Shown: positions 43,855 to 52,225, counted from the first letter of the stretch. The stretch is 64,000 nucleotides of DNA from Streptomyces sp. YIM 121038 (GCF_006088715.1 NZ_CP030771.1:8802001-8866000); one strand, 5' to 3'. Notes: generated from the sequence alone by a model not told the origin. Made by a program: numbers and translations.

Positions 43855-43924
43855 GCTCCCGAGCCCCTCTCCCGTTCTGCCCCATGAAAGTACTGCCCCC
43901 CACGAAAGGTTCAGGTGCACGCTC

Positions 43925-45169
43925 ATGAGGAGAACCACGCGCCGCCGTGCGGCGGCCTTCCTGTCCGCCGCGACGCTCGCCACGGGCCTCCAGCTCGGCG
44001 CCGCCCCCGCCGCCGGGGCCGCCGCGCCGAAGGACCCGGGCGCGCTGCGCCTCGCCGGTGCCGGGGAGACGGCCGTGCCGGACGGCTGGATCGTGGTCCT
44101 GAAGGACACCCGGGCGGGCGCCGTGCCCGGCGTGGCGCATGACCTCGTCGGGCGGTCCGGCGGGGCGCGGCTCGGCCATGTGTACCGGGCCGCGCTGCAC
44201 GGCTTCTCCGCGACGATGAGCCGGGCACGGGCCGCGCGCGTGGCCGCCGACCCGCGCGTCGCGTACGTCCGTCAGGACACCCGGGTGCGCCTCGACGCCG
44301 GGGTCCTCGACGAGACGCAGCCGGACGCCCCGTGGGGCCTGGACCGCATCGACCAGCGCACCCTGCCCCTGTCCGGCACGTACACCTACCGCACCACCGC
44401 TCCCGACGTCAGCGTGTACGTCATCGACACCGGCCTGCGCACCACGCACCAGGAGTTCGGCGGGCGGGCCTCGGTCGGCGTCGACACCGTGGGCGACGGC
44501 CAGAACGGCAACGACTGCAACGGCCACGGCACCCACGTCGGCGGCATCGCCGCCGGACGGACCTACGGCGTCGCCAAGCGGGCGAAGGTGGTGGCCGTGC
44601 GGGTCCTGAACTGCCAGGGCTCGGCCACCACGGCGGGCGTCGTCGCGGGCGTCGACTGGGTGACGGCTCAGAAGGCGAGGCCCGCCGTGGCCAACATGAG
44701 CCTGGGCGGCCAGGCCAGCGACGTCCTCGACAACGCCGTGCGCGCCTCCGTCCGCTCCGGCGTCACGTACGCGGTGGCGGCGGGCAGCGCGGGCTCGTCC
44801 ACGGGGGCCTGCTCCACCTCGCCCGCGCGGCTGCCCGAGGTGATCACCGTCGGCGCGAGCGACCGCGCGGACCGCCGTGCCTCCTCGTCCAACCACGGCG
44901 CGTGCGTGTCCCTCTTCGCGCCCGGCGTGCAGATCCCGTCGGCCTGGAAGGACAGCGACACCTCGGCCAACACCATCAGCGGGACGTCGATGGCGACCGC
45001 CCACGTGGCGGGAGCGGCGGCCCTGCACCTCGCCTTCCGCCCCGCGGACACCCCGGCCCAGGTGAAGCGCGGCCTGGTCGACAACGCGACCACGGGCGTG
45101 CTCCAGGGCACCCCGCCCGTGGTGCCGAACAAGCTGCTCTACACGCTCTACCTTCCGACCAGCCACTAA
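43925..45169 (+). CDS. Secreted S8 family serine peptidase (proteinase-K-like) with altered oxyanion hole
   Basis: 414 residues from ATG 43925. The signal peptide ends at about residue 33 (AAGAAA). An inhibitor_I9 propeptide follows (GWIVVLKDTRAGAVPG, ADPRVAYVRQDTRV). Triad: D168 in VYVIDTGL, H201 in GHGTHVGG and S355 in SGTSMATAHVAG. At the oxyanion-hole position the usual AAGN reads AAGS (Ser288, codon AGC at 44786-44788), and the normal MATPH proline is Ala. Paired Cys (NDCNGHGT, VLNCQGS, GACSTSP, GACVSLF) resemble secreted proteinase-K relatives. The fold is complete but catalytic efficiency may be low. It sits between two other secreted hydrolases, each with its own promoter. Confidence 0.92.
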   Translation: MRRTTRRRAAAFLSAATLATGLQLGAAPAAGAAAPKDPGALRLAGAGETAVPDGWIVVLKDTRAGAVPGVAHDLVGRSGGARLGHVYRAALHGFSATMSRARAARVAADPRVAYVRQDTRVRLDAGVLDETQPDAPWGLDRIDQRTLPLSGTYTYRTTAPDVSVYVIDTGLRTTHQEFGGRASVGVDTVGDGQNGNDCNGHGTHVGGIAAGRTYGVAKRAKVVAVRVLNCQGSATTAGVVAGVDWVTAQKARPAVANMSLGGQASDVLDNAVRASVRSGVTYAVAAGSAGSSTGACSTSPARLPEVITVGASDRADRRASSSNHGACVSLFAPGVQIPSAWKDSDTSANTISGTSMATAHVAGAAALHLAFRPADTPAQVKRGLVDNATTGVLQGTPPVVPNKLLYTLYLPTSH

Positions 45170-45198
45170 GGGGCACATACGGGCAGAAGGTGTGAGTT

Positions 45199-45228
45199 TT
45201 GCTCATGTCTGATCTGTCCGGTTAAAGT
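45199..45228 (+). promoter_or_regulatory. Promoter upstream of the serine hydrolase gene
   Basis: TTGCTC (45199-45204), 18-bp spacer, TAAAGT (45223-45228) in a locally AT-richer stretch. It predicts a transcript starting near 45235 with a leader of about 90 nt. Confidence 0.5.
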
Positions 45229-45325
45229 GCTCCCTTTGTGTACGGGCCCCGGTGCCCGGTGCGGGGGTCAGTGAGGCCGTTCCCGCGTGCCCCGCCCGAC
45301 CCCCGAACCAGGAGCCCCCGCCGCC

Positions 45326-46282
45326 ATGCCCGCACCCCAGCACGCCCCCGGCCAGCGACGTCACCGCCATCGGCGGCTGTACGTGTCCGCCGGGGCCGCC
45401 GGTGCCGCGGCCGTCCTCGCCTGGGCGGGCTGGGGCGCCGTCAGCCCCGGCACGGCCGCTTCCGCCGACACGGCCGACGCCCCGGTGTCCGCGGAGCCCG
45501 TGCGTCCCTCCGCGCGGACCGTCCTGCGGGACGCCGTCACCTCCGCGTACGCCGCCGCGCTGCCCCGGCCCGAGGGGCAGGTCGCCATCGGCGTCCGGGA
45601 CGTGGCCACCGGCGCCGTCGCCACCGTCGGCGACACCGGCTTCCGCTTCCACACCGCGAGCGTCGTCAAGTCGCACATCCTGGCCGCGCTCCTGCTGAAG
45701 GCCCAGGACGAGCGGCGGCCCCTGACCGAGCGCGAGACCGCCCTGGTCACCCCGATGATCCGGCAGAGCGAGAACGAGCCCGCCACCGCGCTGTGGCCGC
45801 TGGTCGGCGCCGACCCCGGCATGGCGGCGGTCTACCGGCGGCTCGGCATGAAGGACACCACGCCCGGCGTGGACGGCCTGTGGGGCCTCACCACCACGAC
45901 GGTCGGCGACCAGCTGCGCTTCCTCGACGTCCTGCACGCCTCCGACTCACCCCTGTCCCGGGCTTCGCGGGCGTACCAGCTGCACCTGATGAGCACCCTC
46001 GACAAGGAGCAGATCGACGGCGGTGTGCACACCATCGCCGACCCCGGCACCACCTACCCCGCCAAGGACGGCTGGCTGCCGCGCAGCCGCACCGGTCTGT
46101 GGATCATCAACAGCATCGGCCGCGTCCGGGTCGAGGGCCGTCTCCTCGACGTCGTCGCGCTCTCCCAGGACCAGCTCTCGCAGACCGCGGGCGTCGAGCA
46201 GGTGCAGAAGGCGCTGCGCCGCGTGGCGCCGGCGGCGGCACGGGCGCTCGACGCGCGCGAGAAGGACGTCAGCCGCCGGTAG
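45326..46282 (+). CDS. Serine hydrolase, class A beta-lactamase-like
   Basis: 318 residues from ATG 45326; a GTG at 45287 would add 13. A basic n-region and hydrophobic segment (about residues 17-45, VSAGAAGAAAVLAWAGW) act as signal or membrane anchor. Catalytic motifs: S112-x-x-K115 in TASVVKSH, SEN in QSENEPA (the SDN equivalent), and KDG in PAKDGW where beta-lactamases have KTG/KSG. The Glu166 loop is not obvious, and GRVRVEGRLLDVVALSQDQ fits the last strand. These lactamase2-type proteins in Streptomyces are mostly uncharacterised; true beta-lactamase activity is not assured. The 3' end overlaps the convergent monooxygenase by 14 bp. Confidence 0.85.
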   Translation: MPAPQHAPGQRRHRHRRLYVSAGAAGAAAVLAWAGWGAVSPGTAASADTADAPVSAEPVRPSARTVLRDAVTSAYAAALPRPEGQVAIGVRDVATGAVATVGDTGFRFHTASVVKSHILAALLLKAQDERRPLTERETALVTPMIRQSENEPATALWPLVGADPGMAAVYRRLGMKDTTPGVDGLWGLTTTTVGDQLRFLDVLHASDSPLSRASRAYQLHLMSTLDKEQIDGGVHTIADPGTTYPAKDGWLPRSRTGLWIINSIGRVRVEGRLLDVVALSQDQLSQTAGVEQVQKALRRVAPAAARALDAREKDVSRR

Positions 46283-47462
46283 CCGTGCGGAAGGCCGAGG
46301 TGATGGCGTCGATGGCGCTCTCGCCGGAGTGCGGGGACGCGTGCATGCGCCGACTGGCCTCCACGATCCGGGCCGTGGCCGCACGGCGCTCCGCCTCGTA
46401 CGAGGCGAGGGCCGTGCGCGGGTCGTCAGCGGCGGCCAGGCGGTCGGCGAGGACACCGGCGTCGATGATGGCCTGCGTCGCGCCGTTGGCGCCCACGGGG
46501 TACATGGGGTGCGCGGCGTCCCCGAGGAGCGTCACCCGGCCCTCGCCCCAGTGCGGCAGCGGGTCGCGGTCCACCATGGGGTAGCGCAGGATCACCTCGC
46601 TCCCGGTGACCAGGTCGCGGACGTCGCGGCCGCCGATCCGCCAGCCCTCGAAGTGGGGCAGGACGTCCTCGGCGCGCGCCGGGGCGTTCCAGTCGGCCGC
46701 CGCGGGGTCCAGCGGCCCCGGCTCGGCCACGGTCACCAGGGCCACCCAGTTGAGCAGGGACCTGCCGCGGTCGTCGAGGGGGCGGGAGATCGGATAGGCC
46801 AGGAACTGCGGGCCCTGACTCCCGTCGGGGCGCGGGTCGTCCGAGGCGATGACCGCCGAGCGGCCCGTGACGAAGCGCTCGGTCTCCAGGACGCCCCGCC
46901 ACATCGACACCCCCGACCACAGCATCGGGCCCTGCTCGGGGTGGAGCGCGGCCCGCACCGTCGAGTGCAGGCCGTCCGCGCCGACCAGCAGCCCGGCGCT
47001 CAGGACCGAGGCGCCGCCCGTGGCCCGGTCGGTGACCCGGACGCGGACTTCCTCTTCGCTCTGGACAGAGCGTTCTACTCGGACGCCGGTTCGTACGGCG
47101 CCCGCGCCGAGCCGGTCGCGTACGGTGTCGAGCAGGAGCATCTGCAACTCGCCGCGGTGGACGGAGTACTGCGGCCAGCGGTATCCCCGGGCGAGCCCTC
47201 GGGAGTCCGTGAAGACCAACTCGCCCCGCAGATCGGCGTACCGGTGCTCGGCGGTCTGGATCCCGAGGGCGGCGAGGGCGTCCCCCAGGCCCAGTTCGGT
47301 GAGGACACCCACGGCCGGCGGCTGGATGTTGATGCCGACGCCGAGCGGCCGTATCTCGCGGACGCTGTCGACGACGGTGACGTCGATCCCCGCGGCGTGC
47401 AGGGTCAGGGCGGCGGTGAGGCCGCCGATGCCCGCGCCCGCGATGAGGACTTGACTGTTCAT
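46269..47462 (-). CDS. FAD-dependent aromatic monooxygenase (salicylate-hydroxylase-like)
   Basis: 397 residues from ATG 47462 with GGGAG 9 nt upstream. The dinucleotide-binding GAGIGGLTAALTLHAAG opens the protein. VDSVREIRPLGVGINIQP and HRGELQMLLLDTV follow, then the DG motif LLVGADGLHSTVRAAL and the GD motif LLGDAAHPMYPVGANGATQA. This is the group A flavoprotein hydroxylase layout, which uses NAD(P)H and O2 to hydroxylate an aromatic ring. The substrate is unknown. It is divergent from a drug-type MFS exporter, which may remove or import its product. No regulator gene is adjacent. Confidence 0.9.
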   Translation of the reverse strand: MNSQVLIAGAGIGGLTAALTLHAAGIDVTVVDSVREIRPLGVGINIQPPAVGVLTELGLGDALAALGIQTAEHRYADLRGELVFTDSRGLARGYRWPQYSVHRGELQMLLLDTVRDRLGAGAVRTGVRVERSVQSEEEVRVRVTDRATGGASVLSAGLLVGADGLHSTVRAALHPEQGPMLWSGVSMWRGVLETERFVTGRSAVIASDDPRPDGSQGPQFLAYPISRPLDDRGRSLLNWVALVTVAEPGPLDPAAADWNAPARAEDVLPHFEGWRIGGRDVRDLVTGSEVILRYPMVDRDPLPHWGEGRVTLLGDAAHPMYPVGANGATQAIIDAGVLADRLAAADDPRTALASYEAERRAATARIVEASRRMHASPHSGESAIDAITSAFRTATGG

Positions 47463-47765
47463 GGGCTCGACTCCCGTGCAGTGAGGGGCCGCTGACGCTG
47501 TGTGCGGCTGACGTGGTGCTTCCACGGTCGGCGGTGCCGGTGCGGAAGTCCAACAGCTGGATCTGCTGCGAGCCAGCACGTCTGCTTATGGCATCCGCTT
47601 CTCATGGCGTCGGGATCCGCTGCCGATGGCATCCAGGTCGAACCTCGCATCCACCCCACATGTGCGACTTTCGGGTGAATGGTTCATACTCGGCTACGAG
47701 CGCCACACCGGGCGCTCGGACGACCTCCGCCCCGACCGCGTCGTGCGCGCCGGGGCCCCGAAGGG

Positions 47766-49307
47766 ATGAGATATCCCGTGGCTCGTGACCTGAACTCCTC
47801 AGGCCCCGCCGCGGAAAGCCGCCCGACGCCCGCTCCGGGACGTTGGGCCGCCCTCGCTGTGCTGTGCTCCAGCCTGCTCCTGGTGGCCATGGACGCCACC
47901 ATCCTCAACGTGGCGCTGCCGTCACTGATCGACGACATGCGGCCGACCGCCGTGCAACAGCTGTGGATCATCGACATCTACGGCCTGGTCCTCGGCGGAC
48001 TGCTCGTGACCTCCGGCGCGGTCGGCGACCGGCTCGGCCGCAAACGCCTCTTCCTGATCGGCCTCGTGCTGTTCGGGCTCGCCTCCGTCGTCGCCGCGAC
48101 CGCCGCCACCCCCGCGCAGCTCATCGCCGGGCGGGTGCTGCTCGGCATCGGCGGCGCCATGGTCATGCCGTCGACGCTGTCGCTGATCCGCGGCGTCTTC
48201 ACCGACCCGCGCGAACGGACCCTCGCGATCGGCATCTGGGCCGCCGTCGCGGGCGCCGGAGCTGCCGTCGGCCCGCTCGTCGGCGGGCTGCTGGTGGAGA
48301 CGCACGGCTGGTCGGCGGCGTTCTGGGTGAACGTGCCCGTCGTCGTGGTGACCGTGCTCGCGGGCGTCAAGCTCCTCCCCGAGTTCCGCAGCGCGGGCAA
48401 CGGCCCGCTCGACTGGCCCGGCGCCGCCCTCTCCGTCGTCGGCGTGATCGCCCTCGCCTGGGGCATCAAACACGTCGCCAAGGGCGGCCTCGCGGCCGGC
48501 GACCTGGCCGTCCTGGCCCTCGGCGTGGTCCTCCTCGCCGTGTTCACCCGGCGCCAACTGACGCTCGCCGACCCGCTCCTCGACGTCCGCCTGTTCACGC
48601 GGCGCGCGTTCACGGCCGCGGCGCTCGCCATCTTCCTGGCCATGCTCGCGATCGGCGCCGCGCTGTTCCTGATGTCGCTCTGGCTCCAGTACGTCCACGG
48701 GTACTCGCCGTTCGGCGCGGGGCTGCGGACGCTGCCCGCGGCCGGTGCGATGCTCGCGGGCTCGCTGGTCACGCCGTGGCTCATGGAGCGCTGCGGCGTG
48801 CGGACGGTGCTCGCGCTCGGCCTCGGCGGCCTCGTCGCCGGGTTCCTGGTGCTCGCCCTGTCGCCGGAACCCACGCCGTACGGCGTGGTGGCCGTCGTCT
48901 TCGTCGCGCTGGGGCTCGGCGACGGACTCGCCGTCACGGCGTCCGCCGCCGTCCTGGTGTCCGCCGTCCCCGCCGAACGCGCCGGTCAGGCCGGTGCCGT
49001 CTCGGAGACCGCGTACGAACTGGGCATCGGGCTCGGCGTCGCGCTCCTCGGGTCGCTGCACGCCACCGTCTACGCCGGGCACATGGACGGCCGTCCCACC
49101 GCCGCCCGGGAGTCCATCGGCGGCGCCGTCGAGTCGGCCCGGACGCTGGGCGGCGCGGCGGGCACCCGCCTGCTGGACACGGCCCGCGCGGCGTTCGAGA
49201 CCGCCCTGACGACCACGGCGTACGTCAGCGTAGGCATCGTGACGGCGGTCGCCCTGCTCGTCGTCTGCCTGGTGCCGCGCGGGTTCCGGGCGAGCGGCGG
49301 GCACTGA
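47766..49307 (+). CDS. MFS transporter, 14-helix EmrB/QacA type
   Basis: 513 residues from ATG 47766 (GAAGGG directly before it); a GTG at 47778 with GGGATGAG upstream is a credible alternative. About 14 helices are present. Motif D1 is MDATILNVALPSL, motif A GAVGDRLGRKRLFL, motif B RVLLGIGGAMVMPSTLSLI, motif C GAAVGPLVGGLLVE, with FWVNVPVVVV. Proton-coupled export of drugs or aromatic metabolites is typical. The 303-bp divergent gap to the monooxygenase contains three degenerate ATGGCATCC-type repeats at about 47586-47640 and no obvious other element. Confidence 0.9.
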   Translation: MRYPVARDLNSSGPAAESRPTPAPGRWAALAVLCSSLLLVAMDATILNVALPSLIDDMRPTAVQQLWIIDIYGLVLGGLLVTSGAVGDRLGRKRLFLIGLVLFGLASVVAATAATPAQLIAGRVLLGIGGAMVMPSTLSLIRGVFTDPRERTLAIGIWAAVAGAGAAVGPLVGGLLVETHGWSAAFWVNVPVVVVTVLAGVKLLPEFRSAGNGPLDWPGAALSVVGVIALAWGIKHVAKGGLAAGDLAVLALGVVLLAVFTRRQLTLADPLLDVRLFTRRAFTAAALAIFLAMLAIGAALFLMSLWLQYVHGYSPFGAGLRTLPAAGAMLAGSLVTPWLMERCGVRTVLALGLGGLVAGFLVLALSPEPTPYGVVAVVFVALGLGDGLAVTASAAVLVSAVPAERAGQAGAVSETAYELGIGLGVALLGSLHATVYAGHMDGRPTAARESIGGAVESARTLGGAAGTRLLDTARAAFETALTTTAYVSVGIVTAVALLVVCLVPRGFRASGGH

Positions 49308-49374
49308 CCCGAGGGCACCCGACGGGCCCTGACCTGGTGGCGCGCGCCCGCCCCAGGGCGGACCCCAGGCTTCC

Positions 49375-49412
49375 GTCGAGCCCCGGCGCGGACGTCCGCG
49401 CCGGGGCTCGAC
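49375..49412 (+). terminator. 38-bp perfect palindrome, terminator of the MFS gene
   Basis: A 19-bp arm starting GTCGAGCCCCGGCG is followed directly by its exact complement with no loop bases. It lies 67 nt after the stop at 49307. Very strong GC hairpin. Confidence 0.7.
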
Positions 49413-49432
49413 CGTAAGGACCAACCCAGGTT

Positions 49433-49453
49433 TAATGCAGGGGAGTTGCATTA
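49433..49453. promoter_or_regulatory. Operator-like dyad TAATGCA-n7-TGCATTA
   Basis: A perfect 7-bp inverted repeat with a 7-bp centre in a short AT-rich island, 190 bp upstream of the STAS gene and 20 bp beyond the terminator palindrome. TTGCAT at 49446-49451 could also act as a -35 box. No regulator is adjacent to assign it to. The rest of 49454-49642 shows nothing identifiable. Confidence 0.45.
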
Positions 49454-49642
49454 TCCTGCGCCTGTCGGGTATGCCATAGGCACCACCGCGTCGCCCGTGC
49501 CCTCGGTGGCACCAGCTCACCGCACAGACCGCAATCGATGTGGCTGGTCCTCGCTCCAGGCCGGTTCGTTCCGTTCCGTGGTCCGGAGGCCGAGGGTCAC
49601 CACGCCCCGGATCCGCGCTCAAGGGCGCCACGAGGGGGAACG

Positions 49643-50041
49643 ATGCACGACGACAGCCTTCCCTTCGGCCTCCGCTCCCACGTGCGGCGGGAGCGGCTGG
49701 TCATCGCGCTCTGGGGAGAGCTGGACATCTACGCCACCGAGCGGCTCACCGGCCGTCTCGCCGAGCTGACCCTCACCTGCTGCCACGACGTGATCCTGGA
49801 CCTGAGCGGCGTGACGTTCCTGGACTGCGGCGGCCTGTCGCTGCTCTGCCAGGCGCGGGCCGCGACACGGCGCAGGGAGCTGCGGCTCACCGTCGTTCTG
49901 GAAGACCCCTTCCATCGCAAGGTGCTGCGCCTGGCGGGCGTGGCCGAATCGTTCGACGTCGCCCGCTCGCTGAGCGCCGCGCTCGCCGTCCCGCCGGGCG
50001 ATACGCACGGGCACCGGCCGCCGGCCCCCTCGCACGCCTGA
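49643..50041 (+). CDS. STAS domain anti-sigma factor antagonist-like protein
   Basis: 132 residues from ATG 49643 with GAGGGGGAA upstream. It is a single STAS domain: RLVIALWGELDIYATERL, then DVILDLSGVTFLDCGGLSLL with Cys in place of the usual phosphorylatable Ser in the D-x-S-G loop region (FLDCGGL for FLDSSGL). Next is RRRELRLTVVLEDPFHRKVL. Such proteins bind anti-sigma kinases or larger partner-switching modules in Streptomyces. With Cys at this position, phosphorylation by an anti-sigma kinase would not be possible at that residue. No anti-sigma partner is encoded nearby. Confidence 0.88.
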   Translation: MHDDSLPFGLRSHVRRERLVIALWGELDIYATERLTGRLAELTLTCCHDVILDLSGVTFLDCGGLSLLCQARAATRRRELRLTVVLEDPFHRKVLRLAGVAESFDVARSLSAALAVPPGDTHGHRPPAPSHA

Positions 50042-50080
50042 GCGCGGCCCCGACGGGCGCCGCGCCGACCGGAGTCGACG

Positions 50081-51184
50081 TCAGGTCAGCGCCGGAACCG
50101 GCTCCTGTGCCAGCAGCCGCACGATGTCCCGCACCGCCGCGCGCCCCGCGCGGTTCGCGCCGATGGTGCTGGCCGACGGGCCGTACCCGACGAGGTGCAC
50201 GCGCGGGTCGGCCGCCGCCCGCGTGCCGTCCATGCGGATGCCGCCGCCGGGCTCCCGCAGCCGGAGCGGCGCCAGGTGGTCGACGGCCGCGCGGAAGCCC
50301 GTCGCCCACAGGATCACGTCGGCCTCCACATCGCGCCCGTCGTCCCACGCCACCCCCGTCGGCGTGATCCGGTCGAACATCGGAAGCCGGTCGAGCACCC
50401 CGTTCGCGCGCGCCTCGCGCACCGCGTCCGTGACGGCGAGCCCGGTCACCGACACCACGCTCAGCGGCGGCAGGCCCCGGCGGACCCGCTCCTCGACCAT
50501 GGCGACGGCGGCGCGGCCGCGCCCCTCGTCGAAGGGGCCCTCGGCGAAGACGGGCGGCCGCCGCGTCACCCACCAGGTCCGGGCGGCGTACGGGGCGATC
50601 TCCATCAGGTGCTGGGTGCCGGACGCGCCCCCGCCCACGACGACGACGCGCTGCCCGCGGAACGCCTCGGGGCCCGGGTAGACGGCGGTGTGCAACTGCC
50701 GCCCGAGGAAGGTCTCCTGCCCCGGGTAGCGCGGCCAGAAGGGCTTGTCCCAGGTGCCGGTGGCGTTGATGAGCGCACGCGTCGACCAGGTCCCGGCCGA
50801 GGTCTCGACGAGGAGCCGCCCGCCCTCGCCCTCGCTGACGCGGCGCACGTCGACAGGGCGCCGCACCCGCAGGTCGAAGCGGTCCTCGTACGCGGTGAAG
50901 TACGCGCCGATGACCTCCGACGACGGGCGCGCGGGGTCCGCGCCGGTCAGCTCCATGCCGGGCAGCGCGTGCATCCCGTGCACCTTGCCGTACGTCAGCG
51001 ACGGCCACCGGAACTGCCAGGCGCCGCCCGGGTGCGGCGCGTGGTCGAGCACCACGAAGTCCCGCTCCGGCTCGAAGCCCCTGTGCCGCAGGTGGTAGGC
51101 GCTGGACAGGCCCGCCTGCCCCGCGCCCACGACCACCACGTCGACGTCCGTCACGGCCGCGTCTCGCACCCCGATGTCGTTCAC
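50081..51184 (-). CDS. NAD(P)-binding flavin monooxygenase (FMO/Baeyer-Villiger-like)
   Basis: 367 residues from ATG 51184. There are two Rossmann motifs: FAD-binding VVVGAGQAGLSSAYHL near the N-terminus and NADPH-binding VVVVGGGASGTQHL (about residue 180). Also visible are HPGGAWQFRWPSLTYGKVHG, NATGTWDKPFWPRYPG and the C-terminal ILWATGFRAAVDHLAP. This layout belongs to the YhiN/CzcO-like flavoprotein group, which oxidises N- or S-containing or ketone substrates. The substrate is unknown. It is downstream of nothing; its 5' end is 58 bp from the 3' end of the GntR gene on the same strand, so co-transcription with gntR is possible. Confidence 0.9.
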   Translation of the reverse strand: MNDIGVRDAAVTDVDVVVVGAGQAGLSSAYHLRHRGFEPERDFVVLDHAPHPGGAWQFRWPSLTYGKVHGMHALPGMELTGADPARPSSEVIGAYFTAYEDRFDLRVRRPVDVRRVSEGEGGRLLVETSAGTWSTRALINATGTWDKPFWPRYPGQETFLGRQLHTAVYPGPEAFRGQRVVVVGGGASGTQHLMEIAPYAARTWWVTRRPPVFAEGPFDEGRGRAAVAMVEERVRRGLPPLSVVSVTGLAVTDAVREARANGVLDRLPMFDRITPTGVAWDDGRDVEADVILWATGFRAAVDHLAPLRLREPGGGIRMDGTRAAADPRVHLVGYGPSASTIGANRAGRAAVRDIVRLLAQEPVPALT

Positions 51185-51242
51185 GCTTCTACTAACTATG
51201 GCCGGGGCCGGGATCTTCCCGCGCCGCCCGGGCCGCCGCGTC

Positions 51243-51935
51243 TCAGTCCTGGGCCCGGCCGTGCTTGGCCAGCATGCGGTTCTTCCCGGCGACGATGTGT
51301 GCCTCCATCAGCCGGGCCGCCTCCTCGCCGTTGCCCGCCTCCAGGTGGTCGATGATGCGCCGGTGCTGGTCGTTGGAGGTGTGCCGGGCGGCGTCCGACT
51401 CCAGGCCGTGGCGGCGGAACAGATGCAGTTCCTTGGAGACGGCGTCGTACAGCTCGACGAGGCGCGCGTTGCCCGACAGGGCGACCAGGTGGCGGTGCAG
51501 ATCGACGTTGCGCGGATAGTAGTCGTCGGTGGTGTCGGCCGCGTCGAGCTCGCGGGCCTCGGCCCGCAGCGCCTCGGCCTCGACCGTGCCGACCCGGGCC
51601 GCGGCGAGCCGCCCGGCGAGGCCGAACAGACTGGCCCGGATGTCGTAGAGCTGGGCGGCCTCGTCGACGGAGACCTCCCGGACGAACATGCCGCGATTGG
51701 CCCGGAACTCCACCAGGCGGCTCCGCTCCAGATGGCGGCACGCCTCCCGGACGGGGCCGCGGCTGACGCCGAGGCGCAGGGCGAGCGCGGACTCGTTGAT
51801 CCGGTCGCCGCCGCTCAGCACGCCGTTGATGATCATCCGTTCCAGTTCCTCGACGATCATGTGGGGCAGCGAGCTCGACTGGTGCTCGGCCACCCGGCGC
51901 CGCAGCGCCGTCATCGCATCGGAGTTCTCCCGCAC
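51243..51935 (-). CDS. GntR family regulator with FCD domain
   Basis: 230 residues from ATG 51935; internal M8 is an alternative. The N-terminal winged helix is at about residues 20-90 (LSGGDRINESALALRLGVSR, GPVREACRHLERSRLVEF). The FCD domain at about 95-220 supplies metal-binding Asp/His residues (YYPRNVDLHRHLVALSGN, SNDQHRRIIDHLEAGN, MEAHIVAGKN). FCD-type regulators sense organic acids and usually repress a divergent catabolic operon. Here that operon is the dehydratase/symporter/tartrate-dehydratase cluster starting at 52226. Confidence 0.92.
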   Translation of the reverse strand: MRENSDAMTALRRRVAEHQSSSLPHMIVEELERMIINGVLSGGDRINESALALRLGVSRGPVREACRHLERSRLVEFRANRGMFVREVSVDEAAQLYDIRASLFGLAGRLAAARVGTVEAEALRAEARELDAADTTDDYYPRNVDLHRHLVALSGNARLVELYDAVSKELHLFRRHGLESDAARHTSNDQHRRIIDHLEAGNGEEAARLMEAHIVAGKNRMLAKHGRAQD

Positions 51936-52029
51936 GGTCGGACCGGCCTCCTCGTGGCCGAGGTGTGGACTGCTGGGGTGGAGCTGCGGGCGTGCCGCGG
52001 TTCCTGTTCGCGCTCGGCCTCGCGCGTGG

Positions 52030-52045
52030 AAACTGTCGACAATTT
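52030..52045. promoter_or_regulatory. Putative GntR/FCD operator, AAACTGTCGACAATTT
   Basis: A 16-bp near-perfect dyad centred on TGTCGACA, between the divergent gntR and enolase-family genes. The half GACAGTT on its complementary strand recurs at 52156-52162, overlapping the -35 box of the catabolic promoter, so two sites may be bridged. Confidence 0.55.
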
Positions 52046-52153
52046 ACCAGCGGGTCGTCTGCCCCCGCCTTACGCCGATTTCCTGCGATTCCGAGGGTGT
52101 CGGCATCGCGCGCGTGGGCGCGATTACGCCTGGATCGAGCAGAAGGCAAATCG

Positions 52154-52183
52154 TTGACAGTTGGCGATTCGCGCGCTCAGACT
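52154..52183 (+). promoter_or_regulatory. Promoter of the dicarboxylate catabolic operon
   Basis: TTGACA (52154-52159), 18-bp spacer, CAGACT (52178-52183), about 43 bp before the first start codon. The GACAGTT half-operator overlaps the -35 element. Confidence 0.5.
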
Positions 52184-52225
52184 GTGACCCACGCCATAGC
52201 CGCCGAGACCCCCTGGGGGCGCGGA

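Noticed and set aside
41017..44109. Minus-strand open frame of 1030 codons
   Set aside because: Antisense to the M4 peptidase and the start of the S8 peptidase; Val/Gly/Arg/His-rich with no motif.
47586..47660. tRNA-like GGTTCGA loop on the minus strand between the monooxygenase and MFS genes
   Set aside because: No acceptor or anticodon stem can be formed around it.
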